Source: Corynebacterium pollutisoli (lineage in GTDB: Bacteria; Actinomycetota; Actinomycetes; Mycobacteriales; Mycobacteriaceae). Taken from it: 64,000 nucleotides of DNA. The stretch covers positions 62,001 through 126,000 of the forward strand of contig NZ_FXAR01000001.1 in NCBI RefSeq assembly GCF_900177745.1, given 5' to 3'. The first letter of the stretch is position 1. Every line of letters begins with the position of its first letter. The notes under the pieces are model-generated. The model was given only the letters and a program-made list of their open reading frames with translations, had not been told where the DNA came from and searched no databases. Position numbers and translations under genes: made by a program. Shown piece by piece: positions 16,805-24,962 of this stretch.

Positions 16805-18475
16805 ATGGCCGAGTTCATCTACACGATGAAGAATGTGCGAAGGGTCGTCGGCGACAAGGTCATCCTTGACAATGTCACGATGGCCTTTTACCCGGGCGCC
16901 AAGATCGGCGTCGTCGGACCCAACGGTGCCGGCAAGTCGTCCGTGCTCAAGGTGATGGCCGGCATCGACCAGCCGTCCAACGGTGAGGCGTTCCTGGATC
17001 CGGGTGCCACCGTCGGCATTCTGCTGCAGGAGCCGCCGCTCAACGAGGAGAAGACCGTCCGCGAGAACGTGGAGGAGGGTCTGGGCGACATCTTCGAGAA
17101 GAAGAAGCGCTTCGAGGAGATCGCCGAGGAGATGGCGACCAACTACACCGATGAGCTCATGGAGGAAATGGGCAAGCTCCAGGAGGACCTCGACGCCGCC
17201 GACGCGTGGGAGGTCGACTCCAAGATCGAGCAGGCCATGGAGGCCCTGCGCTGCCCGCCGTCCGACTCCCCGGTGACCAACCTCTCCGGTGGTGAGCGTC
17301 GTCGCGTCGCCCTGGCGAAGCTGCTGCTCTCCGAGCCGGATCTGCTGCTCCTCGACGAGCCCACCAACCACCTGGACGCCGAGTCCGTCCTGTGGCTGGA
17401 GAAGCACCTGGCCGACTACAAGGGTGCCGTCCTCGCCGTCACCCACGACCGTTACTTCCTCGACCACGTCGCGGAGTGGATCTGTGAGGTCGACCGCGGC
17501 AAGCTGCACCCGTACGAGGGCAACTACTCCACCTACCTGGAGAAGAAGGCGGAGCGCCTCGAAGTCGCCGGCAAGAAGGACCAGAAGCTGCAGAAGCGCC
17601 TCAAGGACGAGCTGGCGTGGGTCCGCTCCTCCCCGAAGGCACGTCAGGCCAAGAACAAGGCCCGTCTGGAGCGCTACGAGGAGATGGCCGCCGAGGCCGA
17701 GAAGTACCGCAAGCTCGACTTCGAGGAGATCCAGATCCCGACCCCGCCGCGCCTGGGCAACAAGGTCGTGGAGGTCAAGAACCTGGAGAAGGGCTTCGAC
17801 GGCCGTACCCTCATCAAGGATCTGTCGTTCACGCTGCCGCGTAACGGCATCGTCGGCGTCATCGGCCCGAACGGTGTGGGTAAGACCACCCTGTTCAAGA
17901 CCATCGTCGGTCTGGAGCAGCCGGACGCCGGCACCGTGGAGGTCGGCGACACCGTCCAGCTGTCCTACGTGGATCAGGGCCGTGAGAACATCGACCCGGA
18001 GGCCACCGTGTGGCAGGTCGTCTCCGACGGCCTCGACTACATCAAGGTCGGCCAGAACGAGATGCCGTCCCGCGCGTACCTGTCCGCCTTCGGCTTCAAG
18101 GGCCCGGACCAGCAGAAGCCGTCCAAGGTCCTCTCCGGTGGTGAGCGCAACCGCCTCAACCTGGCGCTGACCCTCAAGCAGGGCGGCAACCTGCTGCTTC
18201 TCGATGAGCCGACCAACGACCTCGACGTCGAGACCCTCGGTTCCCTGGAGAACGCCCTGCAGAAGTTCCCGGGCTGCGCCGTGGTCATCTCCCACGACCG
18301 TTGGTTCCTGGACCGCACCTGTACCCACATCCTGGCCTGGGAGGGCAACGTGGAGGAGGGCAAGTGGTTCTGGTTCGAGGGCAACTTCGGTGACTACGAG
18401 AAGAACAAGATCGAGCGCCTCGGCGTGGAGGCCGCCCGCCCGTCGCGCGTCACCCACCGTCGCCTGACCCGCTAG
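16805..18475 (+). CDS. ettA: Energy-dependent translational throttle protein EttA (ABC-F)
   Basis: A 556-residue cytosolic protein with two ABC domains and no membrane part. It binds the ribosomal E site and gates the first elongation step according to the ATP/ADP ratio. Walker A GPNGAGKSS and GPNGVGKTT, signatures LSGGERRRVAL and LSGGERNRLNL, and Walker B LLLLDEPTNHLDAES and LLLLDEPTNDLD are present. The arm insertion between strands of the first domain and the P-site tRNA-interaction linker after it (residues about 245-320, Lys/Arg/Glu rich) are present. Good Shine-Dalgarno (AGGGGAGAA). Codon use is strongly biased, and no copy of the iterated word occurs between 16098 and 20056. Confidence 0.95.
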   Translation: MAEFIYTMKNVRRVVGDKVILDNVTMAFYPGAKIGVVGPNGAGKSSVLKVMAGIDQPSNGEAFLDPGATVGILLQEPPLNEEKTVRENVEEGLGDIFEKKKRFEEIAEEMATNYTDELMEEMGKLQEDLDAADAWEVDSKIEQAMEALRCPPSDSPVTNLSGGERRRVALAKLLLSEPDLLLLDEPTNHLDAESVLWLEKHLADYKGAVLAVTHDRYFLDHVAEWICEVDRGKLHPYEGNYSTYLEKKAERLEVAGKKDQKLQKRLKDELAWVRSSPKARQAKNKARLERYEEMAAEAEKYRKLDFEEIQIPTPPRLGNKVVEVKNLEKGFDGRTLIKDLSFTLPRNGIVGVIGPNGVGKTTLFKTIVGLEQPDAGTVEVGDTVQLSYVDQGRENIDPEATVWQVVSDGLDYIKVGQNEMPSRAYLSAFGFKGPDQQKPSKVLSGGERNRLNLALTLKQGGNLLLLDEPTNDLDVETLGSLENALQKFPGCAVVISHDRWFLDRTCTHILAWEGNVEEGKWFWFEGNFGDYEKNKIERLGVEAARPSRVTHRRLTR

Positions 18476-18488
18476 GTCCGCTCGTCGA

Positions 18489-18519
18489 CGCCCGGTCGCC
18501 TCACCCGAGGTGCCGGGCG
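18489..18519 (+). terminator. Hairpin after ettA
   Basis: CGCCCGG (18489-18495) pairs with CCGGGCG (18513-18519), with an inner CCTC/GAGG helix in the loop, followed by TTTCC. A weak U-run, but in the right place 12 bases after the ettA stop. Confidence 0.6.
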
Positions 18520-18530
18520 TTTCCGCGTTC

Positions 18531-18875
18531 CTACAGGGCGGGTTCCACCCCGCCCGGCAGCGGGATGAGGACGAGGGCCACGCCGCCGAGGCCGAGCAGG
18601 ACGAGGGTGGTCGTCACGGTGAGGACGGAGGCGGTTTTGGGGGAGGCGTCGTCGCGGCGGACGCTGCGGCGGGTCTCCCGGTAACGGGTCCGCTGGGTGA
18701 GGGCGATGCCGGCGCACAGGGCGAGCAGGATGCCGATGAGCAGGAACACCCACCAGCCGTAGGAGCGGGCCCAGCGCAAGAGCAGCATGGACACGAGTGC
18801 GAGCTCGATGGCGGTGCGGGTCCAGGCGAGGTTGCTGCGTTCGGGGAAGCTCCGGCCGTTCACGGTGATGCCCAC
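18531..18875 (-). CDS. DUF202 membrane protein (second of a pair)
   Basis: A 114-residue protein with the DUF202 signature ERSNLAWTRTAIELALVSMLLL at the N-terminus and three membrane segments. The GTG start directly follows the TGA of the upstream DUF202 gene with no spacer, so translation is coupled. Homologues (YidG/YidH) are widespread inner-membrane proteins of unknown role. Confidence 0.75.
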   Translation of the reverse strand: MGITVNGRSFPERSNLAWTRTAIELALVSMLLLRWARSYGWWVFLLIGILLALCAGIALTQRTRYRETRRSVRRDDASPKTASVLTVTTTLVLLGLGGVALVLIPLPGGVEPAL

Positions 18876-19250
18876 TCAGGAAAGGATGAACAGCCACAGC
18901 GCCACTGCGGAGGCGATGACGACGGCACCGGTGACCAGCAGCAGGGGAGTGGCCGAGGGGAGGGGGCGTTCGTTGCGCATGGCGCGTTGGATGCGGATCC
19001 AGCGGAAGGCGGAGCCGAGGGCGATGGCCATGCCGATGATGATGACGAACGCCGACAGCGCGGCCCGCCATTCCGCGGAGACGGCCTCGACGGGGAAGGC
19101 GCCGAGGGCGATGCCGCCGGCGAGGAAGGCGAGGGAGGTGCGGGTCCAGGCGAGGTAGGTGCGTTCGTTGGACAGGGTGAACTGCGGGTCCGGTTCGTCG
19201 CCGTCGGGGAAGATTCTCCGGTCGAGGCGGGTGCGGTCGGGCGCGTTCAT
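18876..19250 (-). CDS. DUF202 (YidH-like) membrane protein (first of a pair)
   Basis: A 124-residue protein: a hydrophilic N-terminal part of about 25 residues, then the DUF202 motif NERTYLAWTRTSLAFLAGGIALG, and three membrane helices in total. A TAGAAT -10 lies 8 nt before the ATG at 19250, so the two-gene transcript is probably leaderless. Function unknown; tandem DUF202 pairs are common. Confidence 0.8.
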   Translation of the reverse strand: MNAPDRTRLDRRIFPDGDEPDPQFTLSNERTYLAWTRTSLAFLAGGIALGAFPVEAVSAEWRAALSAFVIIIGMAIALGSAFRWIRIQRAMRNERPLPSATPLLLVTGAVVIASAVALWLFILS

Positions 19251-19389
19251 AACCCGGTATTCTACCGGAGTTAACCTGTTGTTCATATAGGGGCGGACCG
19301 ATATTCCCTTAACTGCCGAAACGCGGCCAATAGGTATAGATTGGACGGAGCATGACCGCGTCACCGCATGGAAAAGGAAACTCACCCGT

Positions 19390-19848
19390 ATGTACGGCAT
19401 GACCGCTGACCAGAACTCCGCACTTCACGTCACCACCGTCCCGGTGCGCTGGTCCGATTTCGACCGCTACGGCCACATCATGAACGCGAACTACATCGAG
19501 GTCGCCCAAGAGGCGCGCCTGCAGTTCGCCGAGGATGAGTTCACCGCCCGCGGCCACGACTTCGCGGTCTTCGTCCGCCACCTCGACGTCGACTACCTGC
19601 GCCCGGTGATGCCGGACACGACCGAGCTGCTCATCGAGACCCAGGTCGTCGAGATCGGCAACACCTCCTTCACCACCCGCCAGGAGATCAAGGACCGCCA
19701 GGGCCGCATCGCCTGCATCGTCGAGTGCGTGCAGGTGGCCGTCGATACGAACACGGAGCGCCCCCGCTCCATCACGGAGAAGGAAGTCAAGATCCTCACC
19801 CGCGCCGACGATGTCGACCAGCTTGAGGCGGGCGACTCCGACAAGTGA
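19390..19848 (+). CDS. Acyl-CoA thioesterase, 4HBT hot-dog family
   Basis: A 152-residue single hot-dog-fold thioesterase that hydrolyses acyl-CoA. VPVRWSDFDRYGHIMNANYIEVAQEAR near residue 18 is the active-site region, with Asp in the SDFDxxGH motif and Asn in the NANY part. GGAAAAGG is upstream of the ATG; a second ATG at 19399 is possible. The next gene overlaps it by a GTGA junction. Confidence 0.85.
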   Translation: MYGMTADQNSALHVTTVPVRWSDFDRYGHIMNANYIEVAQEARLQFAEDEFTARGHDFAVFVRHLDVDYLRPVMPDTTELLIETQVVEIGNTSFTTRQEIKDRQGRIACIVECVQVAVDTNTERPRSITEKEVKILTRADDVDQLEAGDSDK

Positions 19849-20468
19849 CCCCGGAGTCCCTGCGGATTCTCGACGGCGCGCCGGGTCTCCAGTCCCTCAT
19901 CGGCCGCGCCACGGGCCTCGACGCCTCCGCGTCGGTGCGCTTCCGCCAGCTCGACCGTCACGTCGACGTCTTCGTCACCACCCCCTTCCAGGTCGTCGCC
20001 TCCCGCCGCGTCGAGGGCGAGGCCTCCCGCGACGGCGCGGTCGTCTCCGCCGTCGAGCTTCTCGACGCCCTCCGTGCCGGCACTCCCGCCATCGGCCCCG
20101 CCCGCGACCCGAACTGGCCCGGTGCCCTGCCCCCGGCCACCGGCTTCCGGCTTCTCGACGAGATCCCCGTCGACGTCGTCCGCGACCTCTCCGACCAGGG
20201 CCAGTCCCTCGCCCGGCAGTTCTCCGGCCCACTCGGACCACCCGCCAGCCTGCTCGACCAGACGGTGCTCACCGTCTCCGGCGACGCCGGCACCGCGGAG
20301 ATCCCCATGCGCATGATCTTCACGTGCACCTCCCTCGGCCTTATCCCGGGCTTCGCCGCCCCCATCGAGGTCCCGCGCCACCTCCGCGTGTCCAGCGCCG
20401 GCCGCTGGGTGCGTATCGACGCCCCGTTCGGCACCGTCTACCGCTCCACGTCGCTGTCGCTGTTCTGA
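19845..20468 (+). CDS. Conserved actinobacterial protein of unknown function
   Basis: A 207-residue soluble protein with a GTG start overlapping the thioesterase stop. Hydrophobic and charged stretches alternate without membrane segments or cysteine motifs; the middle part (ATGFRLLDEIPVDVVRDLSDQG) looks like a conserved helix. I recognise no family. Close coupling to a thioesterase is the only functional hint. Two copies of GCTTCTCGACG (20057 and 20150) both encode Leu-Leu-Asp with the CTT codon otherwise rare here. Confidence 0.7.
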   Translation: MTPESLRILDGAPGLQSLIGRATGLDASASVRFRQLDRHVDVFVTTPFQVVASRRVEGEASRDGAVVSAVELLDALRAGTPAIGPARDPNWPGALPPATGFRLLDEIPVDVVRDLSDQGQSLARQFSGPLGPPASLLDQTVLTVSGDAGTAEIPMRMIFTCTSLGLIPGFAAPIEVPRHLRVSSAGRWVRIDAPFGTVYRSTSLSLF

Positions 20469-20493
20469 TTTTCCTCTAGTGTCGATACGTAAG

Positions 20494-21318
20494 ATGTCGA
20501 CAATAAATGAAGCTCCCCGCGCCCATCCGTCCACCCACAACCCCTGGCCCATGGCGATCATCACCGTCCTCGGTGTCGCCGCCGCGATCGCCATGGCCGT
20601 CATCGGCAGTGGTGCCCTCGGTGGCACCGCCGTCGCCGAGGCCGCCGGGGGTGCCCTGTCCGCCGACGCCACACCGCTGGCCCCCGCCGGCACGGCCTTC
20701 TCCATCTGGAGTGTCATCTACGCCGGGCTCGCCGCCTACGCCCTGTGGCAGCTGACCCCCACGGCCCGAGCCTCGGAACGGCAGCGAGTGCTGCGCCCGT
20801 GGGCGATCCTCTCCGCCTTCCTCAACGCCGGCTGGTTGTTCACCGTTCAGTTCGATGCGCTGTGGCTGTCCGTGATCGTCATCGTGGCGCTGCTGGCCGT
20901 GCTCATCCGCATCATGTACATCCTCGGCCGTCCCCGCACCGGTGGCGTCATCGAGCTCATCCTCACCGACGGCACCTTCGGCCTCTACTTCGGTTGGGTC
21001 CTGGCCGCCACCTTCGCCAACACCTGGGCGACGCTCTCCGCAGCCGGTGTCACCGCCCTCGAGGAGATCCCCCTCGGTGTCGTCGGCATCGTCGTCGCCG
21101 GGGTGGTTGCTGCTGTGGCAGCGCTTCTCGACGGCGGCCGCATCGCCCCCGCCCTGGCCACCTCCTGGGGCCTGGCCTGGATCGCCGTCGCCCGCACCGG
21201 GGGCCGCTTCGAGAGCGACACCCTCGTCTGGACAGCCGCCGCGGCAGCGGCCGTCGTCCTCCTGATCGCCGTGGTCCGCCGCGTCACGGTGGCCCGCACC
21301 AACCAGCCCGCAGCGTAA
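20494..21318 (+). CDS. TspO/MBR-like tryptophan-rich membrane protein
   Basis: A 274-residue membrane protein with about seven helices. AFSIWSVIYAGLAAYALWQL and LNAGWLFTVQFDALWLSV resemble tryptophan-rich sensory (TspO/MBR) proteins, which bind porphyrins and related ligands, although this protein is longer than the usual 150-160 residues. ATG 20494 is chosen over GTG 20479, which would sit directly at the end of the short spacer; neither has a clear Shine-Dalgarno. Followed by a strong hairpin. Confidence 0.65.
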   Translation: MSTINEAPRAHPSTHNPWPMAIITVLGVAAAIAMAVIGSGALGGTAVAEAAGGALSADATPLAPAGTAFSIWSVIYAGLAAYALWQLTPTARASERQRVLRPWAILSAFLNAGWLFTVQFDALWLSVIVIVALLAVLIRIMYILGRPRTGGVIELILTDGTFGLYFGWVLAATFANTWATLSAAGVTALEEIPLGVVGIVVAGVVAAVAALLDGGRIAPALATSWGLAWIAVARTGGRFESDTLVWTAAAAAAVVLLIAVVRRVTVARTNQPAA

Positions 21319-21335
21319 GGATCCTGCGAAACGTC

Positions 21336-21366
21336 AGGCCCGGAGATCATCGTCTCCGGGCCTTTC
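21336..21366 (+). terminator. Terminator after the TspO-like gene
   Basis: AGGCCCGGAGA (21336-21346) and its complement (21353-21363) form a perfect 11-bp stem with a six-base loop, followed by TTTC. Confidence 0.75.
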
Positions 21367-21394
21367 GCGGTGTTGCTGTCCCCGTGGCGGGGGA

Positions 21395-22582
21395 CTACAG
21401 CAGAACCCACCCCGCCAGGGCGGCGAAGAGCGCGATCGACCACGGCGGGAGCGTCCACTTCGCCAGGCCCAGCCAGCACAGGGCCGCGATGGAGAGGGAG
21501 GCGATGCCGGTGACGCCGTGGCTGAGCACCGGGTCCCAGAAGGCCGCGCCGAGGAGCCCGACGACCGCCGCGTTGACCGCGGTGAACGCCGTGCGCAGGA
21601 GAGGGGAGTGGCGCCAGCGGCCCCAGAAGTGCAGCCCTGCCACCATGAGCAGGGCGGAGGGCAGGAAGATGGCGACGGTGGCCAGCAGGGCCCCCGCCCA
21701 ACCCCCGTCGACCGCGCCGATGAAGGAGGCGAAGGTGAACAGCGGCCCGGGTACGGCCTGGGCTGCGGAGTAGCCGGCGAGGAACTCCGACTGCTCCAGC
21801 CAGCCCGGCGCGACGGTGAGTTGCTCGAGCAACGGCAGGACGACGTGCCCGCCGCCGAAGACGAGGGAACCGGCCTGCACGTAGGCGGCCAGGCGGGTGA
21901 GCAGGTATCCACCCACCGTCGGGGCGCCCAGCAGCAGTCCGCCGAGAAGCACAAAGAACAAGGCGAGCGAGACCACGGCGGCGTGGGAGCTCACGGGCCG
22001 GACCTCGTCGAGGCCGGAGTCCTCCGTCTCCTCCGCCAACCGGTTGCGCAGCAGCACGAAGCCGGTCACCCCGGCGGCGATGATGACGCCCAGGTGGGTG
22101 AAGGGGCTGGGAACGGCGAGCACGATGAGACCGGCAATGACCGCGATCGTCGCGGTGAGCGCGGTGTTGGCCATGTTCTTCGCCATGCCGGCGACGGCGT
22201 GGAAGACGACGGCGACCGCCGCCGCGAGCAGACCCTTGATCCAGCCCTGCTCGGCGTCGACACCCGCGGTCATGAGGAACAGCCCGAAGAGCGCGAGGAT
22301 GAGCGCCGACGGTGCCGTGAACATCACCCACGCGGCGAGCATGCCGAGCCAGCCGGCGCGGTGGTAGCCCAGCGCCATGCCCACCTGCGAGGACGCGGGT
22401 CCGGGCAGGAACTGGGCGACGGCGACGATATCCGCGTAGGAGCGTTCCGAGAGCCATTTCCGGCGCGCCACGAACTCCTCCCGGAAGTAGCCCAGGTGCG
22501 CGGTGGGGCCGCCGAAGGCCGTCACCCCGAGGAGTCCGAAGCTGCGGACCACCTCACCGACATTGCTGTGCTTCTCACTCAC
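21395..22582 (-). CDS. chrA: Chromate transporter ChrA
   Basis: A 395-residue two-domain CHR-family protein: each half has the conserved FGGPTAHLGYFREEF / FGGGHVVLPLLE motif and the AVAQFLPGPASSQVGMALG / AAQAVPGPLFTFASFIG motif. ChrA exports chromate from the cytoplasm; some family members act on sulfate. About 10-12 helices. Start GTG 22582 is preferred to ATG 22591 because TACCAT lies exactly 7 nt before the GTG (leaderless pattern); the difference is three residues. Confidence 0.88.
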   Translation of the reverse strand: MSEKHSNVGEVVRSFGLLGVTAFGGPTAHLGYFREEFVARRKWLSERSYADIVAVAQFLPGPASSQVGMALGYHRAGWLGMLAAWVMFTAPSALILALFGLFLMTAGVDAEQGWIKGLLAAAVAVVFHAVAGMAKNMANTALTATIAVIAGLIVLAVPSPFTHLGVIIAAGVTGFVLLRNRLAEETEDSGLDEVRPVSSHAAVVSLALFFVLLGGLLLGAPTVGGYLLTRLAAYVQAGSLVFGGGHVVLPLLEQLTVAPGWLEQSEFLAGYSAAQAVPGPLFTFASFIGAVDGGWAGALLATVAIFLPSALLMVAGLHFWGRWRHSPLLRTAFTAVNAAVVGLLGAAFWDPVLSHGVTGIASLSIAALCWLGLAKWTLPPWSIALFAALAGWVLL

Positions 22583-22652
22583 GCCCGTCATGGTAGGTGG
22601 GGGCGGCGGGTTCCGCTGTGGTGGACCGGTCGGTTGAGTAGAGTAAACCGCC

Positions 22653-23744
22653 ATGCGCATCGGAATCCCGAAGGAAGTCATGAACATGGAGGGCCGCGTC
22701 GCCCTCGGCCCGACCGGCGCCGGCACCCTGGTGGCGGACGGCCATGAGGTCATCGTGCAGGCCGGTGCGGGCGCGAACTCGTCCATCGCGGACGAGGAGT
22801 ACATCGCGCAGGGAGCCCGAATAGTCGACACCGCCGCGGAGGCGTGGGCCGCGGACATGGTCCTCAAGGTCAAGGAGCCGCTGCCGGAGGAGTACGGCCA
22901 CCTGCGCGAGGATCTCATCCTGTTCACGTACCTGCACCTGGCGTCGTCACGCGAGTGCACGCAGGCGCTCCTCGACGCCGGCACCACATCCCTCGCCTAC
23001 GAGACCGTCCTCGACTCCCGCGGCGGGCTGCCGCTGCTCACCCCGATGTCCCAGGTCGCGGGCCGCCTCGCGGTGCAGGAGGGCGCGCACCACCTCATGA
23101 GCTCGAAGGGCGGCCGCGGCGTGCTGCTCGGCGGCGTGCCCGGCACCGCCCCGGCGAAGGTCGTCGTCCTCGGCGGCGGTCAGGTCGGCGCGTCCTCGGT
23201 GGCCATCGCCCAGGGCCTGCGCGCATCGGTGACGGTCCTCGACCTCGACCCGGCGGTGCTGGCGCGTTTCGACGACCTCTACCAGGGCAACGTCCGCACG
23301 CTCATCTCCGATCCGATGACCATCGAGGCCGAGCTTCTCGACGCAGACCTCGTCATCGGTGCCGTCCTCGTCGCCGGAGCCAAGGCCCCCACCCTGGTGA
23401 GCGACGAGCTGGTGTCGCGCATGAAGAAGGGCTCCGTGCTCGTCGACGTCGCCATCGACCAGGGCGGCTGCTTCGAGCCCTCGCGTAAGACCTCGCACGA
23501 GGAGCCGACCTACCAGGTGCACGACTCGCTGTTCTACTGCGTGCCCAACATGCCGGGTGCGGTGGCCAACACCTCGACCCGCGCCCTCACCTCCGCGACC
23601 CTGCCGTACGTCCGGGCGATCGCCGCGGACGGGGTGGACGGGGCCGTCGATAAGCATCCGGGCCTGGCACCGGGTCTCATGACCCGCGGCGGGGCGCTGC
23701 TCAGCGATCCTGTGCGGGAGGCGTTCCCGGATCTTCCCGGTTGA
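22653..23744 (+). CDS. ald: Alanine dehydrogenase
   Basis: A 363-residue NAD-dependent enzyme interconverting L-alanine with pyruvate and ammonia, and glyoxylate to glycine in mycobacteria. MRIGIPKEVMNMEGRVALGP at the N-terminus, the substrate Lys in VLKVKEPLPEEY, and the Rossmann GGGQVGASSVAIAQG mid-protein are diagnostic; VPNMPGAVANTSTRALT is the family C-terminal signature. TAGAGT 8 nt before the ATG suggests a leaderless mRNA. Its 3' end overlaps the convergent haemoglobin gene by 44 bases. Confidence 0.95.
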   Translation: MRIGIPKEVMNMEGRVALGPTGAGTLVADGHEVIVQAGAGANSSIADEEYIAQGARIVDTAAEAWAADMVLKVKEPLPEEYGHLREDLILFTYLHLASSRECTQALLDAGTTSLAYETVLDSRGGLPLLTPMSQVAGRLAVQEGAHHLMSSKGGRGVLLGGVPGTAPAKVVVLGGGQVGASSVAIAQGLRASVTVLDLDPAVLARFDDLYQGNVRTLISDPMTIEAELLDADLVIGAVLVAGAKAPTLVSDELVSRMKKGSVLVDVAIDQGGCFEPSRKTSHEEPTYQVHDSLFYCVPNMPGAVANTSTRALTSATLPYVRAIAADGVDGAVDKHPGLAPGLMTRGGALLSDPVREAFPDLPG

Positions 23745-24111
23745 TGAGCATCGCCGCCACCCGCTCCATGTGCTCCCACATCTGGTGGCGGTAGGCGGGC
23801 GGGATGGTCTCCTCGTCGATGCTGTCGAGGGAGACCTTCATCAGCTCCAGCCAGCGGATCGCGGCGGCGCGGTCGACGGGGAACTGGAAGTGGCGGCGCC
23901 GCAGCATCGGCGCGCCGCGCTGTTCGTTGAAGGTGCTCGGCCCGCCCCAGTACTGGGCGAGGAACCACTTGAGACGGTTCTCGGCCCCCTCCCAGTCGTC
24001 GTCGGGGTACATGGGCCCGAGGATGTCGTCCGTCTTCACCTGCGCGTAGAAGCCGGCGACGAGGCGGGAGAAGGTGGCGTCGCCACCCACGGCGTCATAG
24101 AGGCTGCTCAT
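23701..24111 (-). CDS. glbO: Group II truncated haemoglobin
   Basis: A 136-residue 2-on-2 haemoglobin: YDAVGGDATFSRLVAGFYAQVKTD at the N-terminus, then ENRLKWFLAQYWGGPSTF and RGAPMLRRRHFQFPVD, the region with the proximal His. These proteins bind O2 and are tied to redox/respiration in actinobacteria. The start at 24111 has TAGACT 8 nt upstream; an alternative ATG at 24138 would collide with the divergent ABC gene. The last 44 bases lie inside the end of ald. Confidence 0.9.
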   Translation of the reverse strand: MSSLYDAVGGDATFSRLVAGFYAQVKTDDILGPMYPDDDWEGAENRLKWFLAQYWGGPSTFNEQRGAPMLRRRHFQFPVDRAAAIRWLELMKVSLDSIDEETIPPAYRHQMWEHMERVAAMLINREDPGTPPAQDR

Positions 24112-24119
24112 GGCACCCC

Positions 24120-24129
24120 AGTCTAGGCT
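24120..24129. promoter_or_regulatory. Overlapping divergent -10 elements sharing a CTAG core
   Basis: The ten bases AGTCTAGGCT contain TAGGCT (24124-24129) for the plus strand, 7 nt before the ABC gene ATG, and TAGACT (complement of 24120-24125) for the minus strand, 8 nt before the haemoglobin ATG. The two polymerases cannot occupy both at once. Confidence 0.55.
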
Positions 24130-24136
24130 GGCTGCC

Positions 24137-24913
24137 ATGCCTCACGCCCTTGAGCTTCTCGACGTCACCGTCCGCCGCGGATCCACCCACCTCGTCGAGG
24201 AGGTGTCGTGGCGGGTGCCCACCGGCTCCCACTGGACGGTGCTGGGCCCCAACGGCGCGGGGAAGTCGACGGTACTCAAGTTGGCCGGCGGCTGGTGGTA
24301 CCCGACGACCGGCACCGTCGACGTCCTCGGGCAGCGCCTCGGACGGGTGGAGCTCCAGCGCCTGCGCCGCCTCATCGGCTGGGTCGACCCGCGTCAGCGT
24401 CTCGGGGATTATCCGGTGGAGGAACTGGTGCTCTCCGGGGTCACCGGATCCAACGGCCTGCTGCCGCGCTGGTCGCCCTCCGCCGCGGAGCTGGACCGGC
24501 TCGCGGAGCTGCTCGCCCTCACCGGCATGGCCGCCAAGCGTGACCGGAAGTGGTCCGCGCTGTCGCAGGGGGAGCGGGCACGCACCCTCATCGCCCGCGC
24601 TCTCATCATCGAACCGGAGCTTCTGCTTCTCGACGAACCCACCACCGGCCTCGACCTCCCCGGGCGGGAGACCCTCCTGCGCGTCATCGACGACCTGCGC
24701 GCGCTGCGCCCGGAACTGACGACGGTGATGGTGACGCACCATGTGGAGGAGATCGCGGCGTCGACAAGCGATGTCCTGCTGATGAAGGACGGCCGGGTGC
24801 TGGCCGCCGGGCCGGTGGAGACGACCCTCACCGGTGCCCACCTGTCGGCCCTGTACGGCCTGGAGGTGGAGTTGCAGCAGGTCAGGGGGCGTTGGTTCGC
24901 GATCTGCATATAA
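24137..24913 (+). CDS. Orphan ABC transporter ATP-binding protein
   Basis: A 258-residue ABC ATPase: Walker A GPNGAGKSTVLKLAGG (about residue 37), signature LSQGERARTLIARAL, Walker B LLLLDEPTTGLD and H-loop VMVTHHVEEI. The length and GWWYPTTGTVDVLGQ resemble the ModF/YlmA group of ATPases that often lack a linked permease; none is found beside it. It could be a soluble ABC protein or pair with a distant permease. TAGGCT 7 nt before the ATG indicates a leaderless mRNA. Three copies of the iterated word (24154, 24625, 24758) lie in this gene. Confidence 0.8.
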   Translation: MPHALELLDVTVRRGSTHLVEEVSWRVPTGSHWTVLGPNGAGKSTVLKLAGGWWYPTTGTVDVLGQRLGRVELQRLRRLIGWVDPRQRLGDYPVEELVLSGVTGSNGLLPRWSPSAAELDRLAELLALTGMAAKRDRKWSALSQGERARTLIARALIIEPELLLLDEPTTGLDLPGRETLLRVIDDLRALRPELTTVMVTHHVEEIAASTSDVLLMKDGRVLAAGPVETTLTGAHLSALYGLEVELQQVRGRWFAICI

Positions 24914-24962
24914 TTCCCGGGAGTTTCAGGAATTGTGAACCGCTTGGTCTATAGTGGCCGAC

